NCBI RefSeq assembly: GCF_038007965.1
Contig: NZ_JBBOYD010000001.1
Coordinates: 4,132,501 to 4,196,500 of the forward strand
Source: Niallia sp. FSL W8-0635
Lineage (GTDB): Bacteria; Bacillota; Bacilli; Bacillales; Cytobacillaceae
Direction of reading: 5' to 3'
DNA: 64,000 bases
Both the position numbers and the translations under genes were made by a program. This document shows, piece after piece, positions 50,915 through 60,755 of this stretch. Under the pieces are notes generated by a model. It made no database searches and was not told the origin of the DNA. It saw only the letters and a list, made by a program, of their open reading frames with translations. Each line of letters begins with the position of its first letter. The first letter of the stretch is position 1.

Positions 50915-50945
50915 ATACCCTCATCTAAAATTTAGATAGGGGTAT
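50915..50945 (-). terminator. Terminator at the end of the polysaccharide cluster
   Basis: ATACCC...GGGTAT outer pairs with an inner ATCTAAA/TTTAGAT stem, then a T-rich stretch on the minus strand (TTTAAATTTG). It lies 35 bp beyond the ugd stop. Confidence 0.6.
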
Positions 50946-50980
50946 CCAAAAACTTTAGGACCTATACTAGACTATTCAAA

Positions 50981-52147
50981 TCAATCTCTACTAAACAAAT
51001 CTCTAGTATAAACTTTCTCTTTAACATCTTCCAAATCACTAGATAATCGATTAGCAACGATAACATCAGAGATTTCTTTAAAATAATCAAAGTTATTAAT
51101 CACTCTAGAATTAAAGAAAGTTTCTTCCTGTAATGCAGGTTCATAAACAACAACTTCAATACCTTTTGCTTTAATACGTTTCATAACACCTTGTATAGCT
51201 GATTGTCTGAAGTTATCTGAATCCATTTTCATGGTTAAGCGATAAATACCAACAACTCTTGGATTCTGTTTAATAATCATGTCTGCAATATGATCTTTTC
51301 TCGTTCTATTAGCATCGACAATTGCTGTCATGATATTATTAGGAACATCCTCATAGTTTGCGAGTAGTTGCTTCGTATCTTTCGGTAAACAATAACCCCC
51401 ATATCCAAAAGAGGGATTGTTATAATGAGTTCCAATTCTTGGATCTAAGCCAACTCCATCAATAATTTGTTTTGCATCTAATCCTCTAACTTCTGAGTAG
51501 GAATCAAGTTCGTTAAAGAAGGCTACTCTCATTGCTAAATATGTATTAGCAAATAGTTTAATAGCTTCTGCTTCTGTTGAGTTTGTAAATAGAACATCTA
51601 TATCCTCTTTAATTGCACCTTGGACTAATAAATCAGCAAATACTTTTGCTCTTTCTGATTGTTCTCCTAATACAATACGCGATGGATATAAATTATCATA
51701 TAATGCTTTTCCTTCTCTTAAAAATTCAGGAGAAAAAATGATTTTATCCGTTTCAAACGTCTCTTTTATTTTCTCTGTGTAACCAACTGGAACAGTAGAT
51801 TTGATAATCATTATAGCATCTGGATTAATAGAAAGGACATTGGCAATTACTGCTTCAACTGTTCTAGTATTAAAATAGTTTTTTTCTGGTTCGTAATTTG
51901 TTGGAGTAGATATAATTACATATTCTGCATTTTTAAATGCTATATAATTATCGGTTGTTGCTTTTAAATTTAATTGCTTTGTTGCTAGGTATTCCTCAAT
52001 TTCATTATCAATTATTGGTGATCGTTTGCTGTTAATCAAATCCACCTTTTCTTGAATTATATCGAGGGCTATTACTTCATTATGTTGAGCTAAAAGAATT
52101 GCATTGGATAATCCTACATAACCTGTTCCAGCTACTGTTATTTTCAT
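50981..52147 (-). CDS. ugd: UDP-glucose 6-dehydrogenase
   Basis: 388-residue UDP-glucose/GDP-mannose dehydrogenase, the same length as E. coli Ugd. NAD motif GTGYVG (7-12), catalytic Cys253 in [24 protein letters not shown] and FSPEFLREG. It makes UDP-glucuronate for the polysaccharide. Separated from rmlB by about 40 bp and preceded by AGGGAGAG, so it is probably cotranscribed with the rml genes. The epimerase at 59790-60755 would use its product. Confidence 0.93.
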   Translation of the reverse strand: MKITVAGTGYVGLSNAILLAQHNEVIALDIIQEKVDLINSKRSPIIDNEIEEYLATKQLNLKATTDNYIAFKNAEYVIISTPTNYEPEKNYFNTRTVEAVIANVLSINPDAIMIIKSTVPVGYTEKIKETFETDKIIFSPEFLREGKALYDNLYPSRIVLGEQSERAKVFADLLVQGAIKEDIDVLFTNSTEAEAIKLFANTYLAMRVAFFNELDSYSEVRGLDAKQIIDGVGLDPRIGTHYNNPSFGYGGYCLPKDTKQLLANYEDVPNNIMTAIVDANRTRKDHIADMIIKQNPRVVGIYRLTMKMDSDNFRQSAIQGVMKRIKAKGIEVVVYEPALQEETFFNSRVINNFDYFKEISDVIVANRLSSDLEDVKEKVYTRDLFSRD

Positions 52148-52189
52148 TTAATATAACTCTCCCTTGATATAAAGTTGTATTCTTTATAA

Positions 52190-53218
52190 TTATATATTCT
52201 TTAGGGTATACTGCTTCTCAAAATAATTCTGATATTCGCCACTGATAATTTGCTCCCACCATTCTTTGTTGTCCAAATACCATTGAATCGTTTGGGCAAT
52301 CCCAGATTCGAATGTATAGGTCGGTTTCCAGCCTAATTCTTCTAGTTTGGTTGGATCAATCGCGTAACGTTTGTCATGACCTAAGCGATCGGTTACGAAT
52401 TCGATTAAGTCTTCTGACTTGCCTAGTGTACTAATAATTGTTTTAACTACTTCTAGGTTTGTACGTTCATTATGACCGCCAACATTGTACACTTCGCCAT
52501 TTGCCCCTTCATGAAACACAAGATCAATTGCTGCACAATGATCTAATACGTGCAACCAGTCACGAATGTTCTTTCCGTCTCCGTAAACAGGAATCTTTTG
52601 ATCATTTAACACACGAGAAATCGTTAATGGAATTAGTTTCTCCGGGAAATGATAAGGTCCATAGTTATTCGAACAGCGTGTAATATTAATTGGCAGACCA
52701 AATGTTTCGTGATAAGCACGAACCAGCATATCAGAAGATGCTTTACTTGCACTGTATGGGCTATTCGGCTGTAACGGTGTATCTTCTGTGAAGAAGGTTG
52801 TTGGATCGAAATCTAGTTCTCCATATACTTCATCTGTCGATACATGAACAAATTTCGTTACGCCAATCGCTTTTGCCGCATCTAATAATACTTGTGTACC
52901 AAGAACGTTTGTCACGACAAAGATTTCTGGGTCTGTAATCGAACGATCCACATGGCTTTCTGCTGCAAAATGGGTCACATAATCAAACTTTTCTTTTTCA
53001 AAAAGAGCGAAAATAGCGTCTCGATCTGCAATATCCGCCTTTACGAAATGATAATTATCCTTCTTTTCGATTTCCTTATGCTTCGTTAAATCTCCTGCAT
53101 AGGTTAATAAATCTAAATTATAAATATCGTAATCTGGATATTTATTGACCATATATTGCACAAAGTTTCCGCCGATAAATCCAGCTCCACCTGTTACTAA
53201 CACTTTCTTTCTTGTCAC
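52190..53218 (-). CDS. rmlB: dTDP-glucose 4,6-dehydratase
   Basis: 342-residue SDR enzyme, second step of dTDP-L-rhamnose synthesis. GGAGFIGGNF (10-19), catalytic TDE (128-130) and Tyr155/Lys159 in SPYSASKASSD, and the family word AAESHVDRSI. GTG start after GAGGTGAAC. Directly follows rmlD. Its 3' half gives YGDGKNIRDWLHVLDHC, typical of RmlB. Confidence 0.95.
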   Translation of the reverse strand: MTRKKVLVTGGAGFIGGNFVQYMVNKYPDYDIYNLDLLTYAGDLTKHKEIEKKDNYHFVKADIADRDAIFALFEKEKFDYVTHFAAESHVDRSITDPEIFVVTNVLGTQVLLDAAKAIGVTKFVHVSTDEVYGELDFDPTTFFTEDTPLQPNSPYSASKASSDMLVRAYHETFGLPINITRCSNNYGPYHFPEKLIPLTISRVLNDQKIPVYGDGKNIRDWLHVLDHCAAIDLVFHEGANGEVYNVGGHNERTNLEVVKTIISTLGKSEDLIEFVTDRLGHDKRYAIDPTKLEELGWKPTYTFESGIAQTIQWYLDNKEWWEQIISGEYQNYFEKQYTLKNI

Positions 53219-53219
53219 C

Positions 53220-54074
53220 TTAGTTCACCTCTTCTTGTAATTCTGCGATATATCGCTTTAATGCATCCTGCCATACCGGAAGACGGATAAAGCCATTCTT
53301 CTCTAGCTTGTCCTTTGACATTCTGGAGTTCTTTGGTCGAACTGCTTTAGTCGGATACTCTTCGGTTGTAATGCTATTTACTTTCACATTTTTTCCCGCT
53401 ACTTCAAAAATTTCTTTCGCGAAGTCTGCCCAGGTAATATAACCCTCATTTGATGCATGATACACGCCGTACTTCTCTGTTTCTGCCATGTCTAGCAAAA
53501 GCTTCGCTAAATCAAAGGTATACGTAGGTGAACCATATTGATCTCCTACCACATTTAATTCGTCTCTTGTTTCTGCTAAACGCAGCATCGTTTTAATAAA
53601 GTTAGTGCCATTGATACCAAACACCCAAGAGATGCGGACAATGAAGTACTTATTTAATAAGCTTTGTACCACTTTCTCTCCTTCATATTTCGTTATCCCA
53701 TAATATCCAACTGGATTGGCTAGATCTTCTTCCGTGAAGGGCGCTGTACCTGTTCCTTCAAACACATAGTCTGTGCTGATATAAATGAATTTAGCGTCGA
53801 CACTTTTAGCTGCGGCGGCTAAATACTGCGTCCCATTCACATTGACAGCAAAGCACGCTTCCTTCTCATCCTCCGCTTTATCGACAGCAGTGTACGCAGC
53901 ACAATGAATAATTGCATCCGGCTTCACGTTATGTACATAGCTTTCCACTTGTTCTTCCTGCGTGATATCTAGTTCCTTGTGACCAACACCAATCATATCA
54001 AATCCGCGTTTTTTTCCTTCTAAAACAACGTCATAGCCTAATTGCCCTGAATAGCCTGTCACTAAAATCTTCAT
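53220..54074 (-). CDS. rmlD: dTDP-4-dehydrorhamnose reductase
   Basis: 284-residue reductase, last step to dTDP-L-rhamnose. N-terminal GYSGQLGYDV nucleotide motif, STDYVFEG, and Tyr125/Lys129 in YYGITKYEGE. Its ATG overlaps the rmlC stop (4 bp), so it is translationally coupled. Confidence 0.95.
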   Translation of the reverse strand: MKILVTGYSGQLGYDVVLEGKKRGFDMIGVGHKELDITQEEQVESYVHNVKPDAIIHCAAYTAVDKAEDEKEACFAVNVNGTQYLAAAAKSVDAKFIYISTDYVFEGTGTAPFTEEDLANPVGYYGITKYEGEKVVQSLLNKYFIVRISWVFGINGTNFIKTMLRLAETRDELNVVGDQYGSPTYTFDLAKLLLDMAETEKYGVYHASNEGYITWADFAKEIFEVAGKNVKVNSITTEEYPTKAVRPKNSRMSKDKLEKNGFIRLPVWQDALKRYIAELQEEVN

Positions 54075-54637
54075 TTAATTTCACCAAAAGTAAAATTGTG
54101 TTCAGCGTCTTTTAGTAAGGGAGCTTTTTCATCTTTTTCCGAAAGAACTGGCGTGATGTCTAGTGGCCATTCAATACCAATAGCAGGATCATTCCAAAGA
54201 ATGCCTCGATCACACTCAGGAGCATATAGGTTATCCACTTTATACTGCACTTCTACATCATCGGTAATCGTCATAAATCCGTGCGCAAACCCTTGTGGAA
54301 TCAATAATTGCTTTTTGTTTTCTGCAGAAAGCTCGATTCCAAACCATTTACCGAACGTTGGACTACCTTCGCGAATATCTACTGCCACATCATAAATAGC
54401 CCCTTTTGTACAACGGACTAATTTTGTTTGCGCCTTTGGATTTAATTGATAATGTAAGCCGCGAAGCGTTCCTTTTGTTGCTGAAAAGGATTGATTATCC
54501 TGTACAAATGGAATATTGATTCCTGCTTTTTGAAAGCTCTCTTCATTATAGGTTTCCATAAACCAACCACGATGGTCTCCGAATACCTTTGGTTCCACTA
54601 CTTTTAGCCCTTCGATAAATGTTTCTGTAATTTGCAT
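54071..54637 (-). CDS. rmlC: dTDP-4-dehydrorhamnose 3,5-epimerase
   Basis: 188-residue cupin epimerase from the ATG at 54637 (GAGGTG upstream; the frame extends to 54652). FGDHRGWFMETY, active His62 in GTLRGLHYQLNPKAQTK (in part), and FAHGF near 120. Third enzyme of the rhamnose pathway. Overlaps rmlD. Confidence 0.95.
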   Translation of the reverse strand: MQITETFIEGLKVVEPKVFGDHRGWFMETYNEESFQKAGINIPFVQDNQSFSATKGTLRGLHYQLNPKAQTKLVRCTKGAIYDVAVDIREGSPTFGKWFGIELSAENKKQLLIPQGFAHGFMTITDDVEVQYKVDNLYAPECDRGILWNDPAIGIEWPLDITPVLSEKDEKAPLLKDAEHNFTFGEIK

Positions 54638-54658
54638 TCTAAAGCACCTCAAATCTAC

Positions 54659-55537
54659 TTAATATTTAATATCGCCTTTTGCTACTTTTAATAAATATTG
54701 ACCATATCCTGTTTTAGCATATATATTTCCTTGTTCTATCAATCGATCATTAGTAATCCAGCCATTTATGTAACCAATTTCTTCAGGAGCTGCAATTTTA
54801 ATACCTTGATGGTCTTCAATAGTTCGAACAAAATTAGATGCATCTAATAAACTTTGATGGGTTCCCGTATCTAACCAAGTGAATCCTCTACCAAGTAATT
54901 CTACTTCTAATTCTTCAAGTCGCAAATAAGCTTCATTAATAGAGGTAATTTCTAGTTCCCCACGATGAGAAGGCTCTACATTTTTCGCAATCTCTACGAC
55001 ACGATTGTCATAGAAATACAATCCTGTTATCGCATAATTTGACTTAGGCGCTTCCGGTTTTTCTTCTACGCTCAAGACTTTTCCATCTGCATTAAATTCC
55101 ACTACCCCAAAACGCTCAGGATCCTGTACATGGTAGCCAAATACCGTTGCCCCTCTCTCTTTTTTAGCAGCACGTTGCAGAAGTTTTCTCATTCCACTAC
55201 CATAATAAATATTATCCCCTAAAATCATCGCAACAGAATCTTTTCCGATGAATTCCTCGCCAATAATAAAAGCCTGCGCTAATCCTTCTGGCTTCGGTTG
55301 CACTTTATATTGTAAGGTAATGCCGAATTGAGAACCATCACCAAGTAGTGCTTCAAATCGAGGCGTATCCTCTGGTGTAGAAATAATTAAGATGTCTTTA
55401 ATTCCCGCTAACATTAAGGTGGAAAGTGGATAATAAATCATCGGTTTATCATTAATAGGTAAAAGCTGTTTACTTGTTACTAAAGTTAATGGGTAGAGCC
55501 TTGTGCCACTACCACCTGCTAAAATAATACCTTTCAT
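54659..55537 (-). CDS. rmlA: Glucose-1-phosphate thymidylyltransferase
   Basis: 292-residue nucleotidyltransferase from the ATG at 55537 (GGGAG upstream; the frame extends to 55555). [16 protein letters not shown] is the dNTP-binding loop; [20 protein letters not shown] and FTWLDTGTH follow. First step to dTDP-rhamnose. First gene of rmlACDB. Confidence 0.95.
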   Translation of the reverse strand: MKGIILAGGSGTRLYPLTLVTSKQLLPINDKPMIYYPLSTLMLAGIKDILIISTPEDTPRFEALLGDGSQFGITLQYKVQPKPEGLAQAFIIGEEFIGKDSVAMILGDNIYYGSGMRKLLQRAAKKERGATVFGYHVQDPERFGVVEFNADGKVLSVEEKPEAPKSNYAITGLYFYDNRVVEIAKNVEPSHRGELEITSINEAYLRLEELEVELLGRGFTWLDTGTHQSLLDASNFVRTIEDHQGIKIAAPEEIGYINGWITNDRLIEQGNIYAKTGYGQYLLKVAKGDIKY

Positions 55538-55594
55538 AGTTTCTCCCACTTTCAAAATGACTTAATTTCTATAATGATAATGCTCATTATTAAT

Positions 55595-56203
55595 CTAATT
55601 ATCTTTAAAAAGAGAATTTATATTAGTAGAGGACAATAAATGTATATTACTTATAATCTTCTCTTTCTCCCAATCCCACCAATTTAATTCCAACAATCTT
55701 GTTATATCTTCATTAGAAAATCGTTGTCTAATTACTTTTGCTGGGTTACCTCCTACAATAGTATATGGTTTTACATCCTTTGTGACGACAGAATTAGCTG
55801 CAATTATAGCTCCATTCCCTATTTTAACACCTGAAAGGATTAATGCATTACTCCCTATCCATACATCATTTTCTATAATTACATCCCCTTTTGAGCTTGG
55901 TTGCCCATCAGCATACTTGCCTTCCAAATTAAATTTCACACGAAAAGGATATGTAGAAATCCATTCAGTATTGTGATTACCACCAACAAAAATTTCAACT
56001 CCATTAGCAATTGAACAAAACTTCCCTACGAAAACCCTATGAACATCTCCTTTATGTACAATAACTTTCGGTCTTCCATAACTGTATTCCCCCATATACA
56101 ACTTTCCATTTTTAATACTTTCTTCATATCTAAACTCCTCATAATAAGTTTTACTAACTATATAACACTTTCTTAATATTTTTTTTAATAAACTCTTAAC
56201 CAC
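55595..56203 (-). CDS. CatB-like hexapeptide-repeat acetyltransferase
   Basis: 202-residue left-handed beta-helix O-acetyltransferase: VFVGKFCSIANGVEIFVGGNHNTEWIST, GDVIIENDVWIGSNALILSGVKIGNGAII and VVTKDVKPYTIVGGNPAKVI (in parts). The family acetylates sugars or antibiotics; in this cluster, polysaccharide decoration is the likely role. GTG start after AAGAGGTG. It lies 57 bp upstream of rmlA. Confidence 0.85.
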   Translation of the reverse strand: MVKSLLKKILRKCYIVSKTYYEEFRYEESIKNGKLYMGEYSYGRPKVIVHKGDVHRVFVGKFCSIANGVEIFVGGNHNTEWISTYPFRVKFNLEGKYADGQPSSKGDVIIENDVWIGSNALILSGVKIGNGAIIAANSVVTKDVKPYTIVGGNPAKVIRQRFSNEDITRLLELNWWDWEKEKIISNIHLLSSTNINSLFKDN

Positions 56204-56508
56204 AGGAACACCTCTTAAAATTTATTAATGATTATTTAATTTATTATGTTTCGCAATATTAAAATATTTCTCAAAAGTTAATTACTCTATTTCATATAAA
56301 GTTGTTTAAAAGTTCTAACTTCTTAACTCTTTACAAAGAAGTACCATCTATATGTAGTTTAATTGATCATGACTATTAATAATTTATAGGGACTAATAAC
56401 TATTTCTATCTGCTACATTTATATATAAAAATTTTACTGTATACTTAGTATATTATATCTCTAAAAATACAAAGTACTCTCTTTAAATAATTTAAAAGGA
56501 TGAATCCA
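56204..56508. other. Intergenic, very AT-rich
   Basis: Divergent region between the acetyltransferase and the lyase-like gene. It must contain promoters for both directions, but no match with good spacing was clear. Confidence 0.5.
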
Positions 56509-57270
56509 ATGCAGCTAAAAAAGAAAATTATTACTTTATTATTTGTTTGTATATTTTTTGTTTATTTATTTATTGCTTATGCAAATAAATCTAAAACTGA
56601 GGAAGTTACTTTATTAGATTTTGAAGATGCGATTAAAAATAAATACTCTGTTATTTCAAATGGTAATGACTATCAAATACAAGGAATAAGAGAGAATGTA
56701 TCTTTGGAGCTAAATCAAAATAATAATGATAAGTATATAAAATTCAATCTTTCTCCTGGTGAAAATAGAAGTGAACTTAGAATCTTTAACATCCCAAACA
56801 ATCAAAGTAAACATGTTGCATTCAGAGTGTTTATTCCTACTGATAACAAAACACAAGATAATTGGAATATATTTGCACAATGGTGGCAAGGTAAATCTGT
56901 TTCTCCTGCAATATCTTTCGAATTGATTCCAACTGATAATAACTTTAGTTTTCGAATATTAAGTAGAAATGGAAATTCAGAAAACTATAAAACTACCTTT
57001 CATTATTCTAAAGAAATAGAGAAAGGTAAGTGGATTGATTTTGTTATTGAAATGCGTATCGATGATAAAAATACAAAAAATGGACTGCTAAAGGTCTGGA
57101 AAAATGGTAGCACTATTGTGAGTTATACTGGAAAATTAGGTTATTCAGATCAAAATGATTACACTAATTTTAGGGTTGGTCTATATAGATCATCTTCGAA
57201 TAACTCAATTATAAGTCTTTATTTTGATAAAATAAAATTATGGGATACAATTGATAATACATCTTCATAA
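56509..57270 (+). CDS. Secreted/anchored polysaccharide lyase-like protein (heparin lyase I / PL20 fold)
   Basis: 253-residue protein with an N-terminal hydrophobic segment (about 6-24) that may be a signal peptide or anchor. The rest has the jelly-roll pattern of PF14099-type lyases: SPGENRSELRIF, DNWNIFAQWWQGKSVSPAISFEL (in part), KGKWIDFVIEMRID, NGLLKVWKNG and FRVGLYR. It is the only plus-strand gene in the cluster. The second ATG (56509) has AAAAGG at good distance. It could trim or release the uronic-acid-containing polymer made here. Family assignment is by motif memory. Confidence 0.7.
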   Translation: MQLKKKIITLLFVCIFFVYLFIAYANKSKTEEVTLLDFEDAIKNKYSVISNGNDYQIQGIRENVSLELNQNNNDKYIKFNLSPGENRSELRIFNIPNNQSKHVAFRVFIPTDNKTQDNWNIFAQWWQGKSVSPAISFELIPTDNNFSFRILSRNGNSENYKTTFHYSKEIEKGKWIDFVIEMRIDDKNTKNGLLKVWKNGSTIVSYTGKLGYSDQNDYTNFRVGLYRSSSNNSIISLYFDKIKLWDTIDNTSS

Positions 57271-57286
57271 TATTCACTTATCAAAT

Positions 57287-58711
57287 TCAAATATTTCTTT
57301 TCTTAAACCTACTATTTTTAATCTTAATAAGATATTGATAAATTAAAGAAAGATGAGATCTATTAATTTTTATATAAATAATAATCATTAAAATATTTAT
57401 CAAATATATAGTCCAGTTAGTAATAATTGAGTTAAATACTGACACACAGATTAACAAGAGAGAATTAATTATATATTTAACAAGACTAAATTTATACCAA
57501 ACCTTAGTAGCTATCAGCGTTTTTATCCAAAATAATAACGTATATGATAGTGCAGCTGTAATAGCTGCTCCTAAAGCACCAAATTTGGGTATTAACATAA
57601 ATCCTATCGCTAAAAAGGACACTATGGATAAACCAGATGCTATTAAATTAAAATGCACTTTACCTTTTAAAGCAAAGCCAACTCCTATTGCTTCCGATAA
57701 AGTGTACATAACAGGAAAAAATAATGTAAATGGTACTAATAATATAGCCTCTTTGTACTCGCTACCTAAAAATAGAATTATGCCATCCTTAAAAAATAAA
57801 ACTATTAGAAAAATACCTGTCATAATTGATAGAACCAGTTCATTAACTTTTGTATATTCTTTTGTATCCACTTTTTCATGATCTAACTTTAAAGCCATCG
57901 GCATCCAAAAACTCATAAAAGCAGTTTGTATAACTGTTAATATATTTGCTATTCTTTGTGCTCCTGAATAGATTCCAATCTCATAAAAATTACTATATCC
58001 ATTTAAAAAAACAATGGAAAGAGAACTAAGCCCCCACATTATTAAAGAGGATGGCATAATAGGGAATGAAAATTTAAACATCTTCTTTTGTAACCCTAAA
58101 TTAAAACCAACATTTTTTAAACTCCATGAAGATTTATTCAAATAAAAACTAGTTATGCTAGTTAGTATTTGAGCAAGAGCATATGCTAAAATTGCGGTTA
58201 TTGCATGATCTGGGTAAAGATATACTAAAATTAATGTCAATAACAAGATTAATAACTTGTTTTCGATATTAACTATAGAATAGGACAACCCCTTACCTTG
58301 CATTCTTAATGATATTTGTGAAAATCTATCAAAGACTGCTAGCAACAACATTATTGCTAATATATAAAACAATTCATTTATCTGATTATCTTTAAATAAA
58401 ATTTTTGATAATTCTTCTGAGAAAACAATTAAAAAGATTCCCACAATAAGAGAAAGTATCAACGATATCGCAGCAGTATTCCAAAGTAAATAATTCTCTC
58501 TTTTTTGTTCTTTAAACTTATGATACTCCTTAGCAAACGCATAATCTGGGAAGGCAATAAAAATATAAAGAAAACTAAAAATTGATATAAATAAATTTAA
58601 AAGCCCATAATCTTGTGGCGATACTAATCTTGTAATTACCGGAATACTAATAATAGAGATAAAAGAACCTAAAAAAGGACCAATAGAATATAAGAAAAAC
58701 TGTCTAATCAT
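57287..58711 (-). CDS. wzx: Polysaccharide flippase (Wzx-like, MATE/MOP superfamily)
   Basis: 474-residue membrane protein with about 12-14 segments. The N-terminus (GPFLGSFISIISIPVITRLVSPQDYGLLNLF, in part) is the classic Wzx/oligosaccharide flippase start. The ATG at 58711 has GAGG 9 nt upstream; a TTG at 58726 would put that site inside the gene. Would flip lipid-linked repeat units to the outer face for the Wzy polymerase. Confidence 0.9.
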   Translation of the reverse strand: MIRQFFLYSIGPFLGSFISIISIPVITRLVSPQDYGLLNLFISIFSFLYIFIAFPDYAFAKEYHKFKEQKRENYLLWNTAAISLILSLIVGIFLIVFSEELSKILFKDNQINELFYILAIMLLLAVFDRFSQISLRMQGKGLSYSIVNIENKLLILLLTLILVYLYPDHAITAILAYALAQILTSITSFYLNKSSWSLKNVGFNLGLQKKMFKFSFPIMPSSLIMWGLSSLSIVFLNGYSNFYEIGIYSGAQRIANILTVIQTAFMSFWMPMALKLDHEKVDTKEYTKVNELVLSIMTGIFLIVLFFKDGIILFLGSEYKEAILLVPFTLFFPVMYTLSEAIGVGFALKGKVHFNLIASGLSIVSFLAIGFMLIPKFGALGAAITAALSYTLLFWIKTLIATKVWYKFSLVKYIINSLLLICVSVFNSIITNWTIYLINILMIIIYIKINRSHLSLIYQYLIKIKNSRFKKRNI

Positions 58712-58772
58712 TTTTTGAAACCTCAATTAATATTTATTTTAAATCTAAATTAACTTATAATCCTTTTAAAGT

Positions 58773-59693
58773 TTATAGAGCCGAAAACTTCTTTTTCAAT
58801 ATAATTTGAATATACATATAATGAAATAAAGGTATTTTTTGTTTTATAAGATTTTTTATTCCTTTTTTATCATGTACTACCTTAATTTGAATATCTCTAT
58901 TTAGTTTTTCTTTGATATGTTTTTCTAAAATTACAATGTCATTTTTGATTATTTTATTACTTCTATTTTTATTTTTTTTGATTATTTTCTTGTAATTTCT
59001 GTACCCATTTGTTGTTTCAAGAGCATAATTTCCTGATATATTATTAGAATGAACTCTATATTCGATTAATGGCTTATTTATATATTGAATATTTCCAAAT
59101 AAACTAAAGCATAAAGCTAAATAGTAATCATGTTCAATTATATCAGAGGGAATTGGAAATATTAGATTAGCTTCTTTAATGTTTTTGAAGCATAACGTAT
59201 TTGCTGAATATCTTATTTTTTTTGTTAGCACTTCTTTTTCTGTAGCTAACTCTTTTTTAAAATTTATATACTTATATTCGGAAGAACAGATTATTGTATT
59301 TTGATCATTTATAATCTTTCTATCATGAAAACAAATTACAGTGTCCTCTTTTTTTTCTAAATAACCCACTTGTTCTTTAATCTTATTTTCAGCCCAAATA
59401 TCATCGTGATCTGATAAAAAGACAAAATCACCATTACACTCATTAAATGCTTTATTTACAGTTTGAGTAAGACCAATATTACTATTATTTTTCATTATTT
59501 TAAAAGTAATATCTTTAACTTTAGATTGCTCTATTAAGATTTTTAAGTTCTCATAAGTATTATCTGTAGAAAAATCATCTACTATTACTAATTGGATAGG
59601 TCTATATGTTTGTTTAATTATTGACATAAACATATCATTAATAAATCTGCCTGTATTATATGTCGGTAGAATAATTGAAACAAGTTTATTCAT
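58773..59693 (-). CDS. Glycosyltransferase family 2
   Basis: 306-residue GT-A enzyme: SIILPTYNTGRFINDMFMS, VIVDDFSTDNTYE, and the metal-binding FLSDHDDIWAENKI. No C-terminal membrane segment. AGGAG before the ATG. Adds one sugar of the repeat unit; donor unknown. Confidence 0.9.
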   Translation of the reverse strand: MNKLVSIILPTYNTGRFINDMFMSIIKQTYRPIQLVIVDDFSTDNTYENLKILIEQSKVKDITFKIMKNNSNIGLTQTVNKAFNECNGDFVFLSDHDDIWAENKIKEQVGYLEKKEDTVICFHDRKIINDQNTIICSSEYKYINFKKELATEKEVLTKKIRYSANTLCFKNIKEANLIFPIPSDIIEHDYYLALCFSLFGNIQYINKPLIEYRVHSNNISGNYALETTNGYRNYKKIIKKNKNRSNKIIKNDIVILEKHIKEKLNRDIQIKVVHDKKGIKNLIKQKIPLFHYMYIQIILKKKFSAL

Positions 59694-59789
59694 TTTAATT
59701 CTCCTTATTGTTCGTCAAGTAATTTAAGATTCCAACTATAAATAGAATGACTAAATTATTACTTAGTATCATTAGAATCTACACTTTGA

Positions 59790-60755
59790 TTAAATATAAC
59801 CGTTTTCCGATTTATACCAGTTTATAAATTGATTAATTCCTTTTTCAAAATTAGTGGATGGATTATAATTAATAAGATTTTTCGCTTTATTTATATCTGC
59901 ATATGTCTTTTCAACGTCTCCTAATTGCATAGGTAATTTTTTTAATTTGGCATCAATTTGCAAGGAATCTGCAATTGTTTGAACCATTTTTTTCAGTGAA
60001 ATAGTTTCAGATTCACCAAGGTTAATTATTTCAAAAACATTTTTTTTATTTTCTAAATAATCCATAGAATTAACTATACCTTCTATTATATCATCAATAT
60101 AAGTATAATCTCTTTGCGTTGTACCATTTCCATAGAATGGGATTTCTTTATCTTCTAGAATCAGTTTTGTAAATTTATGTATCGCTAAGTCTGGTCGTTG
60201 GCGTGGACCATAAACAGTAAAAAATCTTAATGCAATACAATTTATATCATATAAATGGTGATAAGTATGAAGTAAAACTTCACCTGCTTTTTTAGTAGCT
60301 GCATAAGGGGAAATTGCAAAATCAACTATATCTTTCTCATTAAATGGGACTTTTTTATTGTTACCGTATACTGAAGATGAAGATGCAAAAATAAATTTAT
60401 TGATCTGATTTTGACGGGCAAATTCCAGTAGATTCATAGTCCCTTTAATATTTACATCTTGATATAACAAAGGCATTTCAATTGATGGTCTGACACCAGC
60501 CATTGCAGCAAGATGAATTATCATCTCAATCTTATATCGTTGACCAAGGTTATTAAGTAATTCTTCATCTCTTATATCACCTTCTATTAACTGAAAATTA
60601 TTGTTTTTAATTGCATTTCTTAAATTATTTCTTTTTATTAATGGGTCATAATAATCATTAAAATTATCAATACAAACTACTTTATAATCCTTTTTCAATA
60701 AATAATCAACTAAACTTGAGCCTATAAAACCAGCCCCACCAGTTACTAATATCAT
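59790..60755 (-). CDS. NAD-dependent epimerase, probable UDP-glucuronate 4-epimerase
   Basis: 321-residue SDR epimerase. GGAGFIGS (6-13), Tyr151/Lys155 in YAATKKAGE, and the diagnostic NFNDYYDPLIKRNNL near 31-45, typical of UDP-GlcA/UDP-GlcNAc C4-epimerases of the CapI/WbpP group. With Ugd in the cluster, UDP-glucuronate to UDP-galacturonate is the most likely reaction. Overlapped by the preceding glycosyltransferase gene (ATGA). Confidence 0.85.
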   Translation of the reverse strand: MILVTGGAGFIGSSLVDYLLKKDYKVVCIDNFNDYYDPLIKRNNLRNAIKNNNFQLIEGDIRDEELLNNLGQRYKIEMIIHLAAMAGVRPSIEMPLLYQDVNIKGTMNLLEFARQNQINKFIFASSSSVYGNNKKVPFNEKDIVDFAISPYAATKKAGEVLLHTYHHLYDINCIALRFFTVYGPRQRPDLAIHKFTKLILEDKEIPFYGNGTTQRDYTYIDDIIEGIVNSMDYLENKKNVFEIINLGESETISLKKMVQTIADSLQIDAKLKKLPMQLGDVEKTYADINKAKNLINYNPSTNFEKGINQFINWYKSENGYI